DNA from: Pseudoalteromonas luteoviolacea
GTDB taxonomy: Bacteria > Pseudomonadota > Gammaproteobacteria > Enterobacterales > Alteromonadaceae
DNA length: 64,000 nt
Assembly (NCBI RefSeq): GCF_018100925.1
Contig: NZ_JAGJEH010000006.1
Coordinates: forward strand, 62,001 to 126,000
Direction of reading: 5' to 3'
Numbering within the stretch: position 1 is the stretch's first letter; every line of letters begins with the position of its first letter. Below, piece by piece: positions 16,717-25,235 of this stretch. A program made the translations under genes and the position numbers. The notes under the pieces were generated by a model, which had not been told where the DNA came from, made no database searches, and worked only from the letters and a program-made list of their open reading frames with translations.

Positions 16717-17042
16717 ACGCACTCTTGTGATACCCAACCCAATAATTCGGCACGTTGTAATTGACTAGAACTCATATTTCATCTAACCACTTATGCATTT
16801 ACTTAATCATTGTCAAAAACGCTAATTTTTCAAATTAATCCTGCAACTCCCTCTTTGCATCGCTATGAGTGGAGGAAATTGATGACATCTAAAAATTGTA
16901 TAGTGCAGTGATCAAACGCATTGTGCGCGACGATACGGATGGGGGTAATGGTTAGTCGTATAAACGCTGGCGTGTGAACGCAATCGTGTGAACGACAGCA
17001 CACCCAGAAGTGTGCTTTTAGACAGTCGTCTTTGCTCTGACG
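16717..17042. other. Intergenic region with one hairpin
   Basis: About 325 bases. AGCACAC-CCAGAA-GTGTGCT at 16998-17017 is a perfect hairpin followed by TTTTA on the plus strand, in the 3' region of the leftward lipoprotein gene. The rest should hold the kinase promoter. No gene seen. Confidence 0.4.
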
Positions 17043-17597
17043 TTATTGCAAGTTTAACTGATGAATTGTCATGGATGCTCGACCACCCGCTTTGTCTGTT
17101 AAGTCAGGAACAAAATATAACGCAGAAACCGAAGATTTGATGATCCCTCTATCCTTAGACCACAACGGTGTCCAGTCAGGTCGAGTAAATTGCTGTAAGG
17201 TTACTCGCTGAGTTTGAGGTGTGAGTGCTCGTGGCAACACCACTTGATAGTGCGCATAACTTTTGTCTCCCTGACCGCCATATTCTTGCTGTGATAATTT
17301 AATCACAAGCGGTTGATCACTTTGATAGGTCAATTCGATGCTATCTAAGCCATTCAAGTTTCCACTGGGAATATCATAAATTAATTCAACCCAAGAGTTA
17401 TTTTGTTTATCTACCCTAGGTACACGATCAAAGCCTATTTTAACGCGGTTATTTTGCACCAGAGGTTCATCGAGTAACACTTGGCTACCGTGCGGGTCGG
17501 TCGCATATCGCCAGTGATCCTCATTAAATTTTACTGGGGACTGCGTACTTGTGCACCCAACTAACAACAACCCACTTAAAAAAGAAACTACACGCAT
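17043..17597 (-). CDS. Putative lipoprotein with beta-sandwich (CIA30/CBM-like) domain
   Basis: 184-residue predicted lipoprotein: signal peptide ending in the lipobox LLLVGC (Cys15), so probably membrane-anchored in the periplasm. The rest is beta-rich with no catalytic motif I recognise; the pattern WVELIYDIPSGNLNGLDSIE, then LTYQSDQPLVIKLSQQ and VTLQQFTRPDW resembles galactose-binding-like/CIA30 folds that bind carbohydrates. This fold guess is weak. Single gene, preceded by an AGGAGAGCTG-like ribosome-binding stretch. Neighbours (sensor kinase, LysR regulator) give no functional hint. Confidence 0.6.
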   Translation of the reverse strand: MRVVSFLSGLLLVGCTSTQSPVKFNEDHWRYATDPHGSQVLLDEPLVQNNRVKIGFDRVPRVDKQNNSWVELIYDIPSGNLNGLDSIELTYQSDQPLVIKLSQQEYGGQGDKSYAHYQVVLPRALTPQTQRVTLQQFTRPDWTPLWSKDRGIIKSSVSALYFVPDLTDKAGGRASMTIHQLNLQ

Positions 17598-17696
17598 TCA
17601 GCTCTCCTTATTCATTCTCTGCGATGATGATAATTCAACCGCTTCGTTTTAACAGGCAATTGCGTTTAGTCACGATATGGACTCGATCAAATGCAC

Positions 17697-18608
17697 TCAG
17701 AGCTCACCTCGCGCGACAATAATTAGCTGCTCACGAAACCACTTGATGGCTTGTTCATCATTGTTCTTTATGTGCCAATACAACTTCATTGCATATGAAT
17801 CTATAGAGACTGGGGTCTCAAATTTTGATACTTGGAACTGATGACCAATCGCTTTTATGAACTTCCTCGGCGCAGTAAAAATTGCATCTGTTTGCTCTAC
17901 GATATAGGGTGCACTGGAAAAGTTTGCGACCTTGTACTGAACTGTCCGAGATAACCCCAGAGCATTTAACGCATCATCCACCATACCTCGCGTATCCTTA
18001 CCCGTTCCAGCTAATACATGTGGATAATGACAAAATGCTTTCATGTCTTGAGGGCTCTCCAAGACTGGGTGCCCATTTCTGGCAATTGAAACAAAGTCAT
18101 CTTTGTATAGGGTTGTTACCATTAAGCTTGGGTGACTCGACTCCATAACACTGATAGAAAAATCAACTTCACCACTTTCAATTTGACTAGCCAACCCTCG
18201 CTTATCCAGCTTACGAAACACCACTCTGATCTGTGGCGCAATACCGGCTAGATGTGTGATTAGCGGCGCTGATAACGCCTGCTCAACTAAATCACTGGTA
18301 GCAATAAAAAATGTTCGAGTAGACGTTTTTGGTTCAAACTGCTCTTGGAAAAGAATGTTTTTTTCAAAGTCGTTCAGCCACCTATTTAACTGCGGCTTTA
18401 ATGTCTCGGCACGCGGTGTCATGACCAACTGGTTGCCCTGTCGAATTACCAGTGAATCGTTGAAGCTGTGGCGGAGTTTTTTTAGCGTATGACTGACCGC
18501 AGATTGCGTTAACCCTGCGCGTTCTCCTGCCCGTGTTAAGTTTTTTGTTTCAAAGATAATCTGCAACAACCTAAGTTGGTTTAGTTCAATATCCGAGATA
18601 TTTGCCAT
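17697..18608 (-). CDS. LysR-family transcriptional regulator
   Basis: 303-residue LysR regulator. The N-terminal winged helix-turn-helix is clear (LRLLQIIFETKNLTRAGERA, then GLTQSAVSHTLKKLRHSFND) and is followed by the two-subdomain periplasmic-binding-like effector domain. It is transcribed divergently from the DJ-1/PfpI-like gene, with 123 bases between the starts and an inverted repeat at 18627-18642, so it very likely controls that neighbour and itself. Effector unknown. Confidence 0.9.
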   Translation of the reverse strand: MANISDIELNQLRLLQIIFETKNLTRAGERAGLTQSAVSHTLKKLRHSFNDSLVIRQGNQLVMTPRAETLKPQLNRWLNDFEKNILFQEQFEPKTSTRTFFIATSDLVEQALSAPLITHLAGIAPQIRVVFRKLDKRGLASQIESGEVDFSISVMESSHPSLMVTTLYKDDFVSIARNGHPVLESPQDMKAFCHYPHVLAGTGKDTRGMVDDALNALGLSRTVQYKVANFSSAPYIVEQTDAIFTAPRKFIKAIGHQFQVSKFETPVSIDSYAMKLYWHIKNNDEQAIKWFREQLIIVARGEL

Positions 18609-18626
18609 CTGGCCACCTCAACCATT

Positions 18627-18642
18627 AATCATATTCATGATT
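18627..18642. promoter_or_regulatory. Candidate LysR operator
   Basis: AATCAT-ATTC-ATGATT is a perfect inverted repeat fitting the T-N11-A LysR consensus, 18 bases upstream of the lysR start and about 90 bases upstream of the DJ-1-like gene. That is the normal position for an autoregulatory LysR box. Confidence 0.6.
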
Positions 18643-18731
18643 ATATTAAATCAATTAATTTCAATAATGAAGGGAGAGTTTATATGCTGTTTTACATCGC
18701 AATCACCTACAGATAAAGCATAGGAAATACA

Positions 18732-19577
18732 ATGAAATTAAACCCCCTCGTAGCGCTGGGCGCTTTGACATTAAGTCCACTAGCTCTTGCAGACGAAATA
18801 TTAGTGGTTATGTCTGATACGCATAAAATGACTTTAAAAAATGGCACAGAATATAAAACCGGCGTGTATCTCAATGAGTTGATGGAGCCCGTAAAACTAT
18901 TTTTAGAAGCTGGTCACACCCTTACCTTTGCGTCACCAAAAGGCATGGCCCCTAGGTTAGATCCAGTGTCAGATACACCAGACCACTTTTTAGATACCAG
19001 CAAAGCCTATTATAACTCGCATAAGGCGCTGTTTAATCAACTTATGATTGATGATAAAACGCATAGCCCTGTAGTCAGCTTTTCACGTATCGAACAAATA
19101 GGTATCGACAAATTTGACGCCGTATTTGTTCCAGGGGGTCATGCTCCTCTCGGGGATTTAGTCGCCAACCCTAAATTAGGTGCTTTTTTAAAACACTTCA
19201 ATGCAACACAAAAACCGACAGGGTTAGTCTGCCACGGTCCTGTTGCACTTTTATCTGCGTTGCCTGATGCAAAAGCGTTTGAGACACAAATGAAGCTAGG
19301 CAAAGAACCGACATCTACAAAGGGCTGGATATATGAAGGGTATAAAATGACCACTTTCAGTAACTCAGAAGAAGCTGTTGCGACACAGTACTATCTTAGT
19401 GGGGATGAGCTATTTTACTGGCCACAGGATGCGTTAACTGAAGCTGGCGGCAAGTACGACCGAAGTGAGCAAGACTGGCAACCTCATATTGTTGTCGACC
19501 GCGAACTGATAACAGGACAGAACAATAAGTCTTCTGTTGGCGTTGCTCAGGCGCTTTTAGATAAGCTTAACAAATAA
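18732..19577 (+). CDS. Exported DJ-1/PfpI-family protein
   Basis: 281 residues with a signal peptide (1-20, LALA-DE), so unlike most DJ-1 proteins it should act in the periplasm or outside. The type-1 glutamine amidotransferase-like core shows DAVFVPGGHAPLGDL and the nucleophile elbow GLVCHGPVALL with Cys167-His168. It resembles Hsp31-like glyoxalase III/chaperone members in size and in FASPKG and FLDTSKAYYNSH segments. Possible roles are methylglyoxal detoxification or hydrolysis of a small metabolite; the sequence does not decide. Divergent from, and probably regulated by, the LysR gene. Followed by a strong terminator. Confidence 0.82.
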   Translation: MKLNPLVALGALTLSPLALADEILVVMSDTHKMTLKNGTEYKTGVYLNELMEPVKLFLEAGHTLTFASPKGMAPRLDPVSDTPDHFLDTSKAYYNSHKALFNQLMIDDKTHSPVVSFSRIEQIGIDKFDAVFVPGGHAPLGDLVANPKLGAFLKHFNATQKPTGLVCHGPVALLSALPDAKAFETQMKLGKEPTSTKGWIYEGYKMTTFSNSEEAVATQYYLSGDELFYWPQDALTEAGGKYDRSEQDWQPHIVVDRELITGQNNKSSVGVAQALLDKLNK

Positions 19578-19600
19578 GCTATTCTCACATTCTTTTATCA

Positions 19601-19623
19601 GCGTGCGATTGCACGCTTTTTTT
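19601..19623 (+). terminator. Terminator after the DJ-1-like gene
   Basis: GCGTGC-GATT-GCACGC followed by seven T residues, 23 bases after the stop: a textbook intrinsic terminator. Confidence 0.9.
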
Positions 19624-20203
19624 GATCGCACCTGCCGTATATAACCGCCAAAACCCTCTCGTTCTCAACCCCTTAAATACTCGTTTGTACCCTACCTTTA
19701 TCTATGCCAGGTTCTGGCGCCGCCAACAGCTATTTCACTCTTTAATTTTTGTAATCACGTGGTGATTCCAGAAAGAATTCAGAATTAGATAGACTATTAA
19801 TCAGCAAGTTATCAAATAACTCATAATTTGAAGTTTTCGTTATTTTAATCTCAGAATAATCATACTTACAAATAACTAACAATTAATAGTTTAGTTTTTG
19901 ACTTGTTTTTATCGTGTAAATTTAGAAAAAATTGCAGCGCTTTATTCCTACACTGTGAGATAAGCCATTTATTTCCTAAATTTAAACCTTATGTACAATC
20001 TTCTGGTGAAGCTCCTAATAACTTATCGTATAAACTAGATTATAAATTTATCTGGCCGGCACTATAGAGCGATGAAGGGACAGTCGCAGTTATTTTCTGT
20101 CATAGGCTGACTTATACAGAGTGGACTTAAACCAACTCGTTTATGCACCAAATTATTTAGATATCTTGGTTTATTATATCTTTTAGGCAGAATCGCTAAA
20201 AAG
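19624..20203. other. AT-rich intergenic region, no gene seen
   Basis: About 580 bases between the terminator and the 3' end of the K+ channel gene. It is AT-rich with stop codons in all frames; no RNA gene, repeat family or convincing promoter was recognised. Confidence 0.5.
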
Positions 20204-21148
20204 CTAGGCTTTACCGCAATGTGCGCATGTCACAGACTTAGAGTTGTGTCTGTTATAGTTTAATATTACCTGCTCAAGCTCTTGAGATGAGATCCCCATT
20301 GATTCAGACAACTTTTCAATAGCGACTTGTTCTTCAGAAGTAATTATTCCGTCCTGAAGAGCAGTAGCTATCTCATGTTCTAGTAGTTGTTTCCGCGTTC
20401 TCAGCTCATCTCCGAACTTAGCTGCAAGCATAGCAGCAGGTAACGCGACTATACCAACACCTAACAACATGATAAAAATGGATATAAATTTTCCTAAGAA
20501 AGTGATTGGTGTCACATCACCATAGCCAACCGTCGTCATAGTCACTACGGACCACCAAATGGCGCTGGGAATACTATCAAACACATCAGGTTGAGCCTCG
20601 TGCTCAACGCTATACATAACACTGGCTGACATTAACACTAAGACACTCATGATTATAATTGCTGCGCCTATGCTGGGTAATTCTTTTCTCAAGACATCCA
20701 TGAATAGTCGAAGTCCTTTGAAGTAGTGAGTTAGTTTCAATAACCTAAGCATTCTAAGCAAACGCAGATATCTTAAATCTATTGCAAATATGAACGATAA
20801 GTAAAAAGGTGCTATTGCTAACAAGTCTATAAGTGAAACAGGGCTTAATGAATACCTAACTCTAGATTTTATTGGCGAAGAACTATCACTATGCGGTGAT
20901 TCAACTGAAACCCATATTCTCGCGAAATATTCTAGCGTAAACACAACAATAGAAAAGATGTTAAACAAGAGAAACTCTAGATGGTACATTTCGCCTATAG
21001 GTTTATAAGACTCAAGAAGAATGGCACTCACATTTAAAATGATAAGTACTACGATAAAGCCGCTAAATAATCGACTAGTCCTCGAACCATCGAATCCGTG
21101 TTCGAGAATATCGTATACTTTTTGTCTAATTGTTAGTGCCTCGGTCAT
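20204..21148 (-). CDS. Voltage-gated K+ channel (Kv-type, six transmembrane helices)
   Basis: 314-residue inner-membrane channel. S1 is near residues 28-46, S2 near 57-78, S4 carries repeated arginines (RYLRLLRMLRLLK, about 126-138), the pore helix and selectivity filter TMTTVGYGDVTP has TVGYGD at 206-211, and S6 is LGVGIVALPAAMLAAKFG. A soluble C-terminal tail ends in CAHCGKA, a possible zinc-ribbon remnant. It starts 45 bases after the LtrA-like gene and may be the last gene of the operon led by mdaB, or have its own promoter. The filter predicts K+ selectivity; the voltage sensor looks intact. Confidence 0.93.
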   Translation of the reverse strand: MTEALTIRQKVYDILEHGFDGSRTSRLFSGFIVVLIILNVSAILLESYKPIGEMYHLEFLLFNIFSIVVFTLEYFARIWVSVESPHSDSSSPIKSRVRYSLSPVSLIDLLAIAPFYLSFIFAIDLRYLRLLRMLRLLKLTHYFKGLRLFMDVLRKELPSIGAAIIIMSVLVLMSASVMYSVEHEAQPDVFDSIPSAIWWSVVTMTTVGYGDVTPITFLGKFISIFIMLLGVGIVALPAAMLAAKFGDELRTRKQLLEHEIATALQDGIITSEEQVAIEKLSESMGISSQELEQVILNYNRHNSKSVTCAHCGKA

Positions 21149-21192
21149 CTGTATTTCCGCTAATGTTTGAGTTAACTTTTAGTGCCTAATTC

Positions 21193-22398
21193 TTAAGTTT
21201 TAGCCTGTTCTTCTTTAGAAAAAGTAAGATAGGCTCTTGTTACTGGAATGGCTATTTGAGAGATTAATGCCGTTCCCCATAAAAGATTACCCACTAAAGC
21301 GGGCACATAGGGTAAGACCATTAATGTTGCTAAAGCCAAAGCAACACCAAACATTCGTACATTTGCGGTAGCAAATCGATGAGCAATGCGTTCTTCGATA
21401 TTGAATTGAATCCAAAGTAGACACAGTAAATATGAGGCAAGCCCGATACAACCAATTGCACCATATTTAAGCGGGTATGGGTCCCAAAATCCTACTTTTA
21501 CTTCACCAGCAAGCGCAACACCCACCATCACAGCAGAAAGCATCAGAAACAAATGGGCTAACCACCAGTTAACAAGTGTCCATTTTTCTTGATTTTTCGG
21601 TTTTCCATTGCCTACAAAGTCGAAATAAATCCAGCATTGAACAAATACCGCGATACCCCCAAACATAAAGTTAAATAGGACTTCTGGGGTGACTTTATAG
21701 ACACCTTTTTCGGATAGTGTGATTACTAGCTTAAAGAATCCTTCGCCAACAACAATGAGTAACAGTAGAGCAAATCTCTCAGACATATGCCCTAACCGAG
21801 GCAAAAATCGCTTACACTCTAAAACGCCAATTTTGGGAAGCATATACAGAAGTTGGATCGAAAGTATGGCAAGAGCAAATAACGCAAAATTATACGGTTC
21901 AGGAAGAAAAGCACTTATTGCGAATACGATAGCAAGAACAAAGAAGTTGCGGCTTACTGTTCGTGAAAGCACTGTTGCTTCAACACCAAGCCTATTCGTT
22001 CTGTGATACAAATAGGCGGTGATCATTCTATTTGCTGCGTAAGCAAGGGCAAAATACATCCAGCCCTTATCTAAAACATGAGGAATCGACGCAGCCATAA
22101 CCATTGCGCTTACAATTTGGCAAGACATGATGAGTCGATGTTTTACGTCTGTGCTGACATAGAGTGAGTTAAATACGCTAGAGTCTGCCCATGCAAACCA
22201 CACAGCGATAAATAGTCCCGCAAATGCTAGAAAACCATCCACACTCAAGTGGTCACTTAAAAAGTTTCCAAGTAAGAAAATAATGACCACATGGATCAGA
22301 TCATAAAATAACTCAACCCAATGCACATGGTCATGGGTATTATCATAGTCTAAGTGGTGCTTTGGCAATCGCCACATTGGATGATTTTCTAGTGGCAT
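21193..22398 (-). CDS. LtrA-family low temperature requirement protein A
   Basis: Polytopic inner-membrane protein of about 401 residues and roughly ten hydrophobic helices. The N-terminal family signature is present (HVHWVELFYDLIHVVIIFLL, then WFAWADSSVFNSLY). LtrA was named from Listeria cold-growth mutants; its molecular role is not established. The ATG at 22398 lies one base after the stop of the AhpD-like gene and is preceded by CGGAG at good spacing; a longer in-frame start at 22425 would overlap that gene and add nine residues. It belongs to the redox operon running leftward from mdaB. Confidence 0.85.
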   Translation of the reverse strand: MPLENHPMWRLPKHHLDYDNTHDHVHWVELFYDLIHVVIIFLLGNFLSDHLSVDGFLAFAGLFIAVWFAWADSSVFNSLYVSTDVKHRLIMSCQIVSAMVMAASIPHVLDKGWMYFALAYAANRMITAYLYHRTNRLGVEATVLSRTVSRNFFVLAIVFAISAFLPEPYNFALFALAILSIQLLYMLPKIGVLECKRFLPRLGHMSERFALLLLIVVGEGFFKLVITLSEKGVYKVTPEVLFNFMFGGIAVFVQCWIYFDFVGNGKPKNQEKWTLVNWWLAHLFLMLSAVMVGVALAGEVKVGFWDPYPLKYGAIGCIGLASYLLCLLWIQFNIEERIAHRFATANVRMFGVALALATLMVLPYVPALVGNLLWGTALISQIAIPVTRAYLTFSKEEQAKT

Positions 22399-22399
22399 A

Positions 22400-22954
22400 C
22401 TATTTCTCCGGCTTTTCCCAAGCATAAGGCTTCATAGCATCGTCCACTTTTGTATGTGTTAATGCGTTTGTGAAGTTTGAGATTAGTTTTGATGCCAGTC
22501 CGGTGAGCACTTCCAAAGCTTGGCGCTTAGTATATCCCGCATTCAAAAACTCATTTAACTTATCGTCACCAATATGACCTCGGTTGTCTAATAAGGCTTT
22601 TGTGAAATCATGAAGCGCTTGAAGTTTTGCGTCTGGCAGATTAGTGCCATTTCTCAACGCTTCAATAACATTATCTGGCATTTTAGATGACTTCATCATC
22701 CATGTATGGCCCGGAACACAATAGTGGCAATTATTCTCAAAGTTTGACGTCATAAAAACAACTTGTTGCTCAACTGGGCTAAATGTTGTTTCTTTCATGA
22801 AGCTTGTAAAGGTTTGGTTATACGCTTTATAGGTTGCTGGCGCTTCAGCTAAAATTTTGTGGAGGTTTGGGATCATGCCAAAACCTGCTAAAGATTGTTC
22901 CATTAGTGGTTTCGATTCTTCTGGAGCTGTATCCGGTTCATAATAAGTAAACAT
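22400..22954 (-). CDS. AhpD-like carboxymuconolactone decarboxylase family protein
   Basis: 184 residues, all-helical CMD/AhpD fold. The redox motif is NCHYCVPGH with Cys76, Cys79 and His83, the AhpD-type CX2C...H peroxidase/disulfide-reductase centre, so a role in thiol-based peroxide or electrophile reduction is likely and ring decarboxylation unlikely. It sits in a tight run with a FrnE-like oxidoreductase, cupin, peroxiredoxin-like protein and MdaB-like quinone reductase, supporting a shared stress function. Start ATG 22954 is preceded by AGAGA. Substrate unknown. Confidence 0.85.
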   Translation of the reverse strand: MFTYYEPDTAPEESKPLMEQSLAGFGMIPNLHKILAEAPATYKAYNQTFTSFMKETTFSPVEQQVVFMTSNFENNCHYCVPGHTWMMKSSKMPDNVIEALRNGTNLPDAKLQALHDFTKALLDNRGHIGDDKLNEFLNAGYTKRQALEVLTGLASKLISNFTNALTHTKVDDAMKPYAWEKPEK

Positions 22955-22966
22955 AATAAGTTGTCT

Positions 22967-23608
22967 CTATTTTAAATATTGATTGAGTACACGTTCGAAA
23001 GTGGTTACTTCTTGTGCACCTGATAGGGCCTGCTTGCCATTAAAAATAAATAATGGCACGCCATGTATTCCTTTTTGATGCCAGTGCTCTTCGATTAATT
23101 TCACTTCTTCAGTGTATGAGTTGTTAGCTATTACAGACTGAGCTTGGTGAGGGTTCAAGCCAACCTTTTGCACCACATGTATAAGTTCAGGCTCTGTAAA
23201 AGTGCCTCTATTACTAAAGAAATGCTCAAAAAATGCCTCTGCTAATTGGATTTGGAAATCACTTTCTTTCGTCCAGTGAAGCAGTTGATGACATTGATGT
23301 GTATTAAGCATTTTCATTTCATCAAAGTAGTTAAACTTGAAGCCGACTTTTTCGCCTTCTTCTGTCAACATGGCTCTGGCTCGAATGCTTCCCTCTAATG
23401 TAGTTCCGTACTTTTTCGACAAATGTTGTCTTAGGTTTTCACCTTCTTTTGGCATATTGGGGTTAAGCTCGAAGGGGTGCCAGACAATATTAACGTCGAA
23501 TTTATTATCAAAATTGGCTAATGCCTTTTTTAAGCGGCCATAGCCAATGACACACCAAGGACAAACCACATCAGAAACGATATCAATGTTAATTTGTATC
23601 TTTGCCAT
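22967..23608 (-). CDS. FrnE-like DsbA-family oxidoreductase
   Basis: 213-residue cytosolic thioredoxin-fold protein of the DsbA/FrnE (2-hydroxychromene-2-carboxylate isomerase-like) group. The active site CPWC is at Cys16-Cys19 (VSDVVCPWCVIGYGRL), with the helical insertion of the family and the cis-Pro loop GVPLFIFNG near residue 185. It has no signal peptide. FrnE proteins are linked to oxidative-stress resistance and polyketide oxidation. The start follows the cupin stop by two bases. Confidence 0.88.
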   Translation of the reverse strand: MAKIQINIDIVSDVVCPWCVIGYGRLKKALANFDNKFDVNIVWHPFELNPNMPKEGENLRQHLSKKYGTTLEGSIRARAMLTEEGEKVGFKFNYFDEMKMLNTHQCHQLLHWTKESDFQIQLAEAFFEHFFSNRGTFTEPELIHVVQKVGLNPHQAQSVIANNSYTEEVKLIEEHWHQKGIHGVPLFIFNGKQALSGAQEVTTFERVLNQYLK

Positions 23609-23610
23609 GA

Positions 23611-23973
23611 TTATTTCTTTTCAACGATAATTGCAGTGATTGTTGTGTCACCAACATTTTTAACTTGATGTTCCCATTGGTCATGCCACATAACATAGCC
23701 GTCTGGGATCTCCAAAGTCATGTCTTTTTCATTCGTTGTTATCGTCGCCTTGCCACCTTTTTCAAAGTAAACAGTCTCAGCATTGTGTTTATGCCAATTA
23801 TCCTGTTCTCCTGGTTTTAATGTCATCTTGAGCACGGTAACTTCTTCGTTCTCAAGCAGTAGTTCATATTGATTTGGAGATGCAATGTGCGCAGATTTGA
23901 CTTTCGTGTCCTCTGCAAGCGCACTTCCAAACAATAGGGCTGAAAAAACAGCTGACAATACAACCTTTTTCAT
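23611..23973 (-). CDS. Exported small cupin protein
   Basis: 120 residues: signal peptide (about 1-20, GSALA-ED) and one cupin barrel with metal-ligand candidates in NWHKHNAETVYFEKGG (His-x-His...Glu) and a second motif WHDQWEHQVKN. Probably a periplasmic metal-binding cupin; activity unknown. AGGAG lies 5 bases before the ATG. It is the only exported member of the redox operon. Confidence 0.8.
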   Translation of the reverse strand: MKKVVLSAVFSALLFGSALAEDTKVKSAHIASPNQYELLLENEEVTVLKMTLKPGEQDNWHKHNAETVYFEKGGKATITTNEKDMTLEIPDGYVMWHDQWEHQVKNVGDTTITAIIVEKK

Positions 23974-23981
23974 AGGCGCTC

Positions 23982-24524
23982 CTATTTACGCATACCACGA
24001 ATAGGGTAGTTGTTAGCGGGATTTCTTATCCAATCTAAACCACTAATCAATGATTGAAGTTCTGGCCTAACAAATGGATTGTTTGAAATGTCCACTACGT
24101 GGAGCTTTCCTTCGCTATTCACAACAAATAGACCCGGCTCAGCAAAAGGGTGATCCGTTTCTTCAGGCGATCTAGGATCTGATATATACAGTCCAAGCTC
24201 TTCCATCTGTTCAACAGTAAGGCCGTATGCGATAGGGAAGGTCACATTAAGTCTTTCCATATGACTTTCTAGTTGCGCTTTACTGTCACCAGAAACGACG
24301 ATCAAATCTACGCCTGTTTGAGCAAGTAAGCCTTTTGCATTTTCTAACTGGTTTAAGTAGCGGGTACAGAGCGGGCAGTGTTGCCCTCTGTAAACAACAA
24401 TCATCTTCCAATCCAAACCATTTTCAGGAGTAGACAACTTTTTAATATCGCCATTCAAAAGTTTGGCTTCGATAATTGGAAAATTAGCTCCTGCATGTAA
24501 CTTACTGGTATATTCAACGCTCAT
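23982..24524 (-). CDS. Peroxiredoxin-like (AhpC/TSA) protein
   Basis: 180-residue thioredoxin-fold protein of the peroxiredoxin-like group. The active-site region is YRGQHCPLCTRYL with Cys50 and Cys53, a CX2C variant of the AhpC/TSA centre, followed by LIVVSGDSKAQLESH and FPIAYGLT. Likely reduces peroxides or other oxidised small molecules in the cytoplasm. AAGGAG lies 6 bases before the ATG; the gene ends 8 bases before the cupin start and begins 9 bases after mdaB. Confidence 0.85.
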   Translation of the reverse strand: MSVEYTSKLHAGANFPIIEAKLLNGDIKKLSTPENGLDWKMIVVYRGQHCPLCTRYLNQLENAKGLLAQTGVDLIVVSGDSKAQLESHMERLNVTFPIAYGLTVEQMEELGLYISDPRSPEETDHPFAEPGLFVVNSEGKLHVVDISNNPFVRPELQSLISGLDWIRNPANNYPIRGMRK

Positions 24525-24533
24525 GACTGCTCC

Positions 24534-25115
24534 TTAAAAATGTTTGTTAATGTGCGCTTCAAAACGTTTTAAGTCATTTTCCACATCGGCATTTTTCATC
24601 ACATCAAAACACGCAAATGTTTCCATTGGTTTCATACCAAAGAACTTGAAGTTCATATGCATAGGGAACAGAAGATCATCAACAGATTTGCCATCAAAGA
24701 ACTCAGTTTCGTCATTAAATGACTCTTCTGGCGCATTGAAAGTCAATGACATCATGTATTTCGTATTAGTTAGTGTGCCACCCATACCATAGTTTTCTTT
24801 AGGTGAGTCATGGTGGCGACCGTCACCATTACACAAAGCACCGCCCATACCTGCTGTATACACTTCATCCATATACTTTTTAAAAGACCAAGTAACCCCC
24901 ATCCAATTAATTGGTGATTGGAAAATAACGAAATCCGCCCACTGATGGTTCTCTAGTTCTTTTTCAACATCTATCGCTTCAGACATTGTTACTACACGTG
25001 TTTTATGACCTTTTCCTTCTAATAAGCTAGCTGCTTTATCTACTAAGGTACTGTTAAGCTTGCCTTCAGAAAAAGGGTAATACTGATGACCATTGATGAT
25101 TAAAATATTGCTCAT
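24534..25115 (-). CDS. mdaB: MdaB-like NAD(P)H:quinone oxidoreductase
   Basis: 193-residue flavodoxin-fold FAD enzyme that reduces quinones by two electrons and so avoids semiquinone radicals. It parallels E. coli MdaB along its length: MSNILIINGHQYYPFSEGKL, WADFVIFQSPINWMGVTW, FKKYMDEVYTAGMG, KYMMSLTFNAPEESF and the ending near FKFFGMKPMETFACFDVMKN. It is the first gene of a leftward operon and is divergent from the hxlR regulator; GGAG precedes the ATG. Induction by quinones or other electrophiles through the HxlR protein is inferred. Confidence 0.9.
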   Translation of the reverse strand: MSNILIINGHQYYPFSEGKLNSTLVDKAASLLEGKGHKTRVVTMSEAIDVEKELENHQWADFVIFQSPINWMGVTWSFKKYMDEVYTAGMGGALCNGDGRHHDSPKENYGMGGTLTNTKYMMSLTFNAPEESFNDETEFFDGKSVDDLLFPMHMNFKFFGMKPMETFACFDVMKNADVENDLKRFEAHINKHF

Positions 25116-25160
25116 TTGTGTTTACTCCAAAATTAAAATTTATTTTGAACGGTTATTTGT

Positions 25161-25213
25161 GGTATATTTTAGGTACCTTTTAACAACAATCAATTAGTAT
25201 ACTTTTAGTAACC
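25161..25213. promoter_or_regulatory. Two candidate HxlR operators in the divergent promoter region
   Basis: GTATATTTTAGGTACC (25162-25177) and GTATACTTTTAGTAACC (25197-25213) are imperfect direct repeats 35 bases apart. The first is framed by GGTA and TACC (inverted), the second contains TAC-TTTTA-GTA, like the TAC-N5-GTA symmetry of quinone-responsive HxlR/YodB sites. They lie between mdaB and hxlR starts, so one regulator could control both. Confidence 0.5.
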
Positions 25214-25235
25214 TAGGATAAATAAGTGGGTAATT

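Noticed and set aside
16998..17017. Hairpin AGCACAC/GTGTGCT as terminator of the lipoprotein gene
   Set aside because: Its T-run is on the plus strand, while the gene is read on the minus strand; kept only as an unexplained hairpin.
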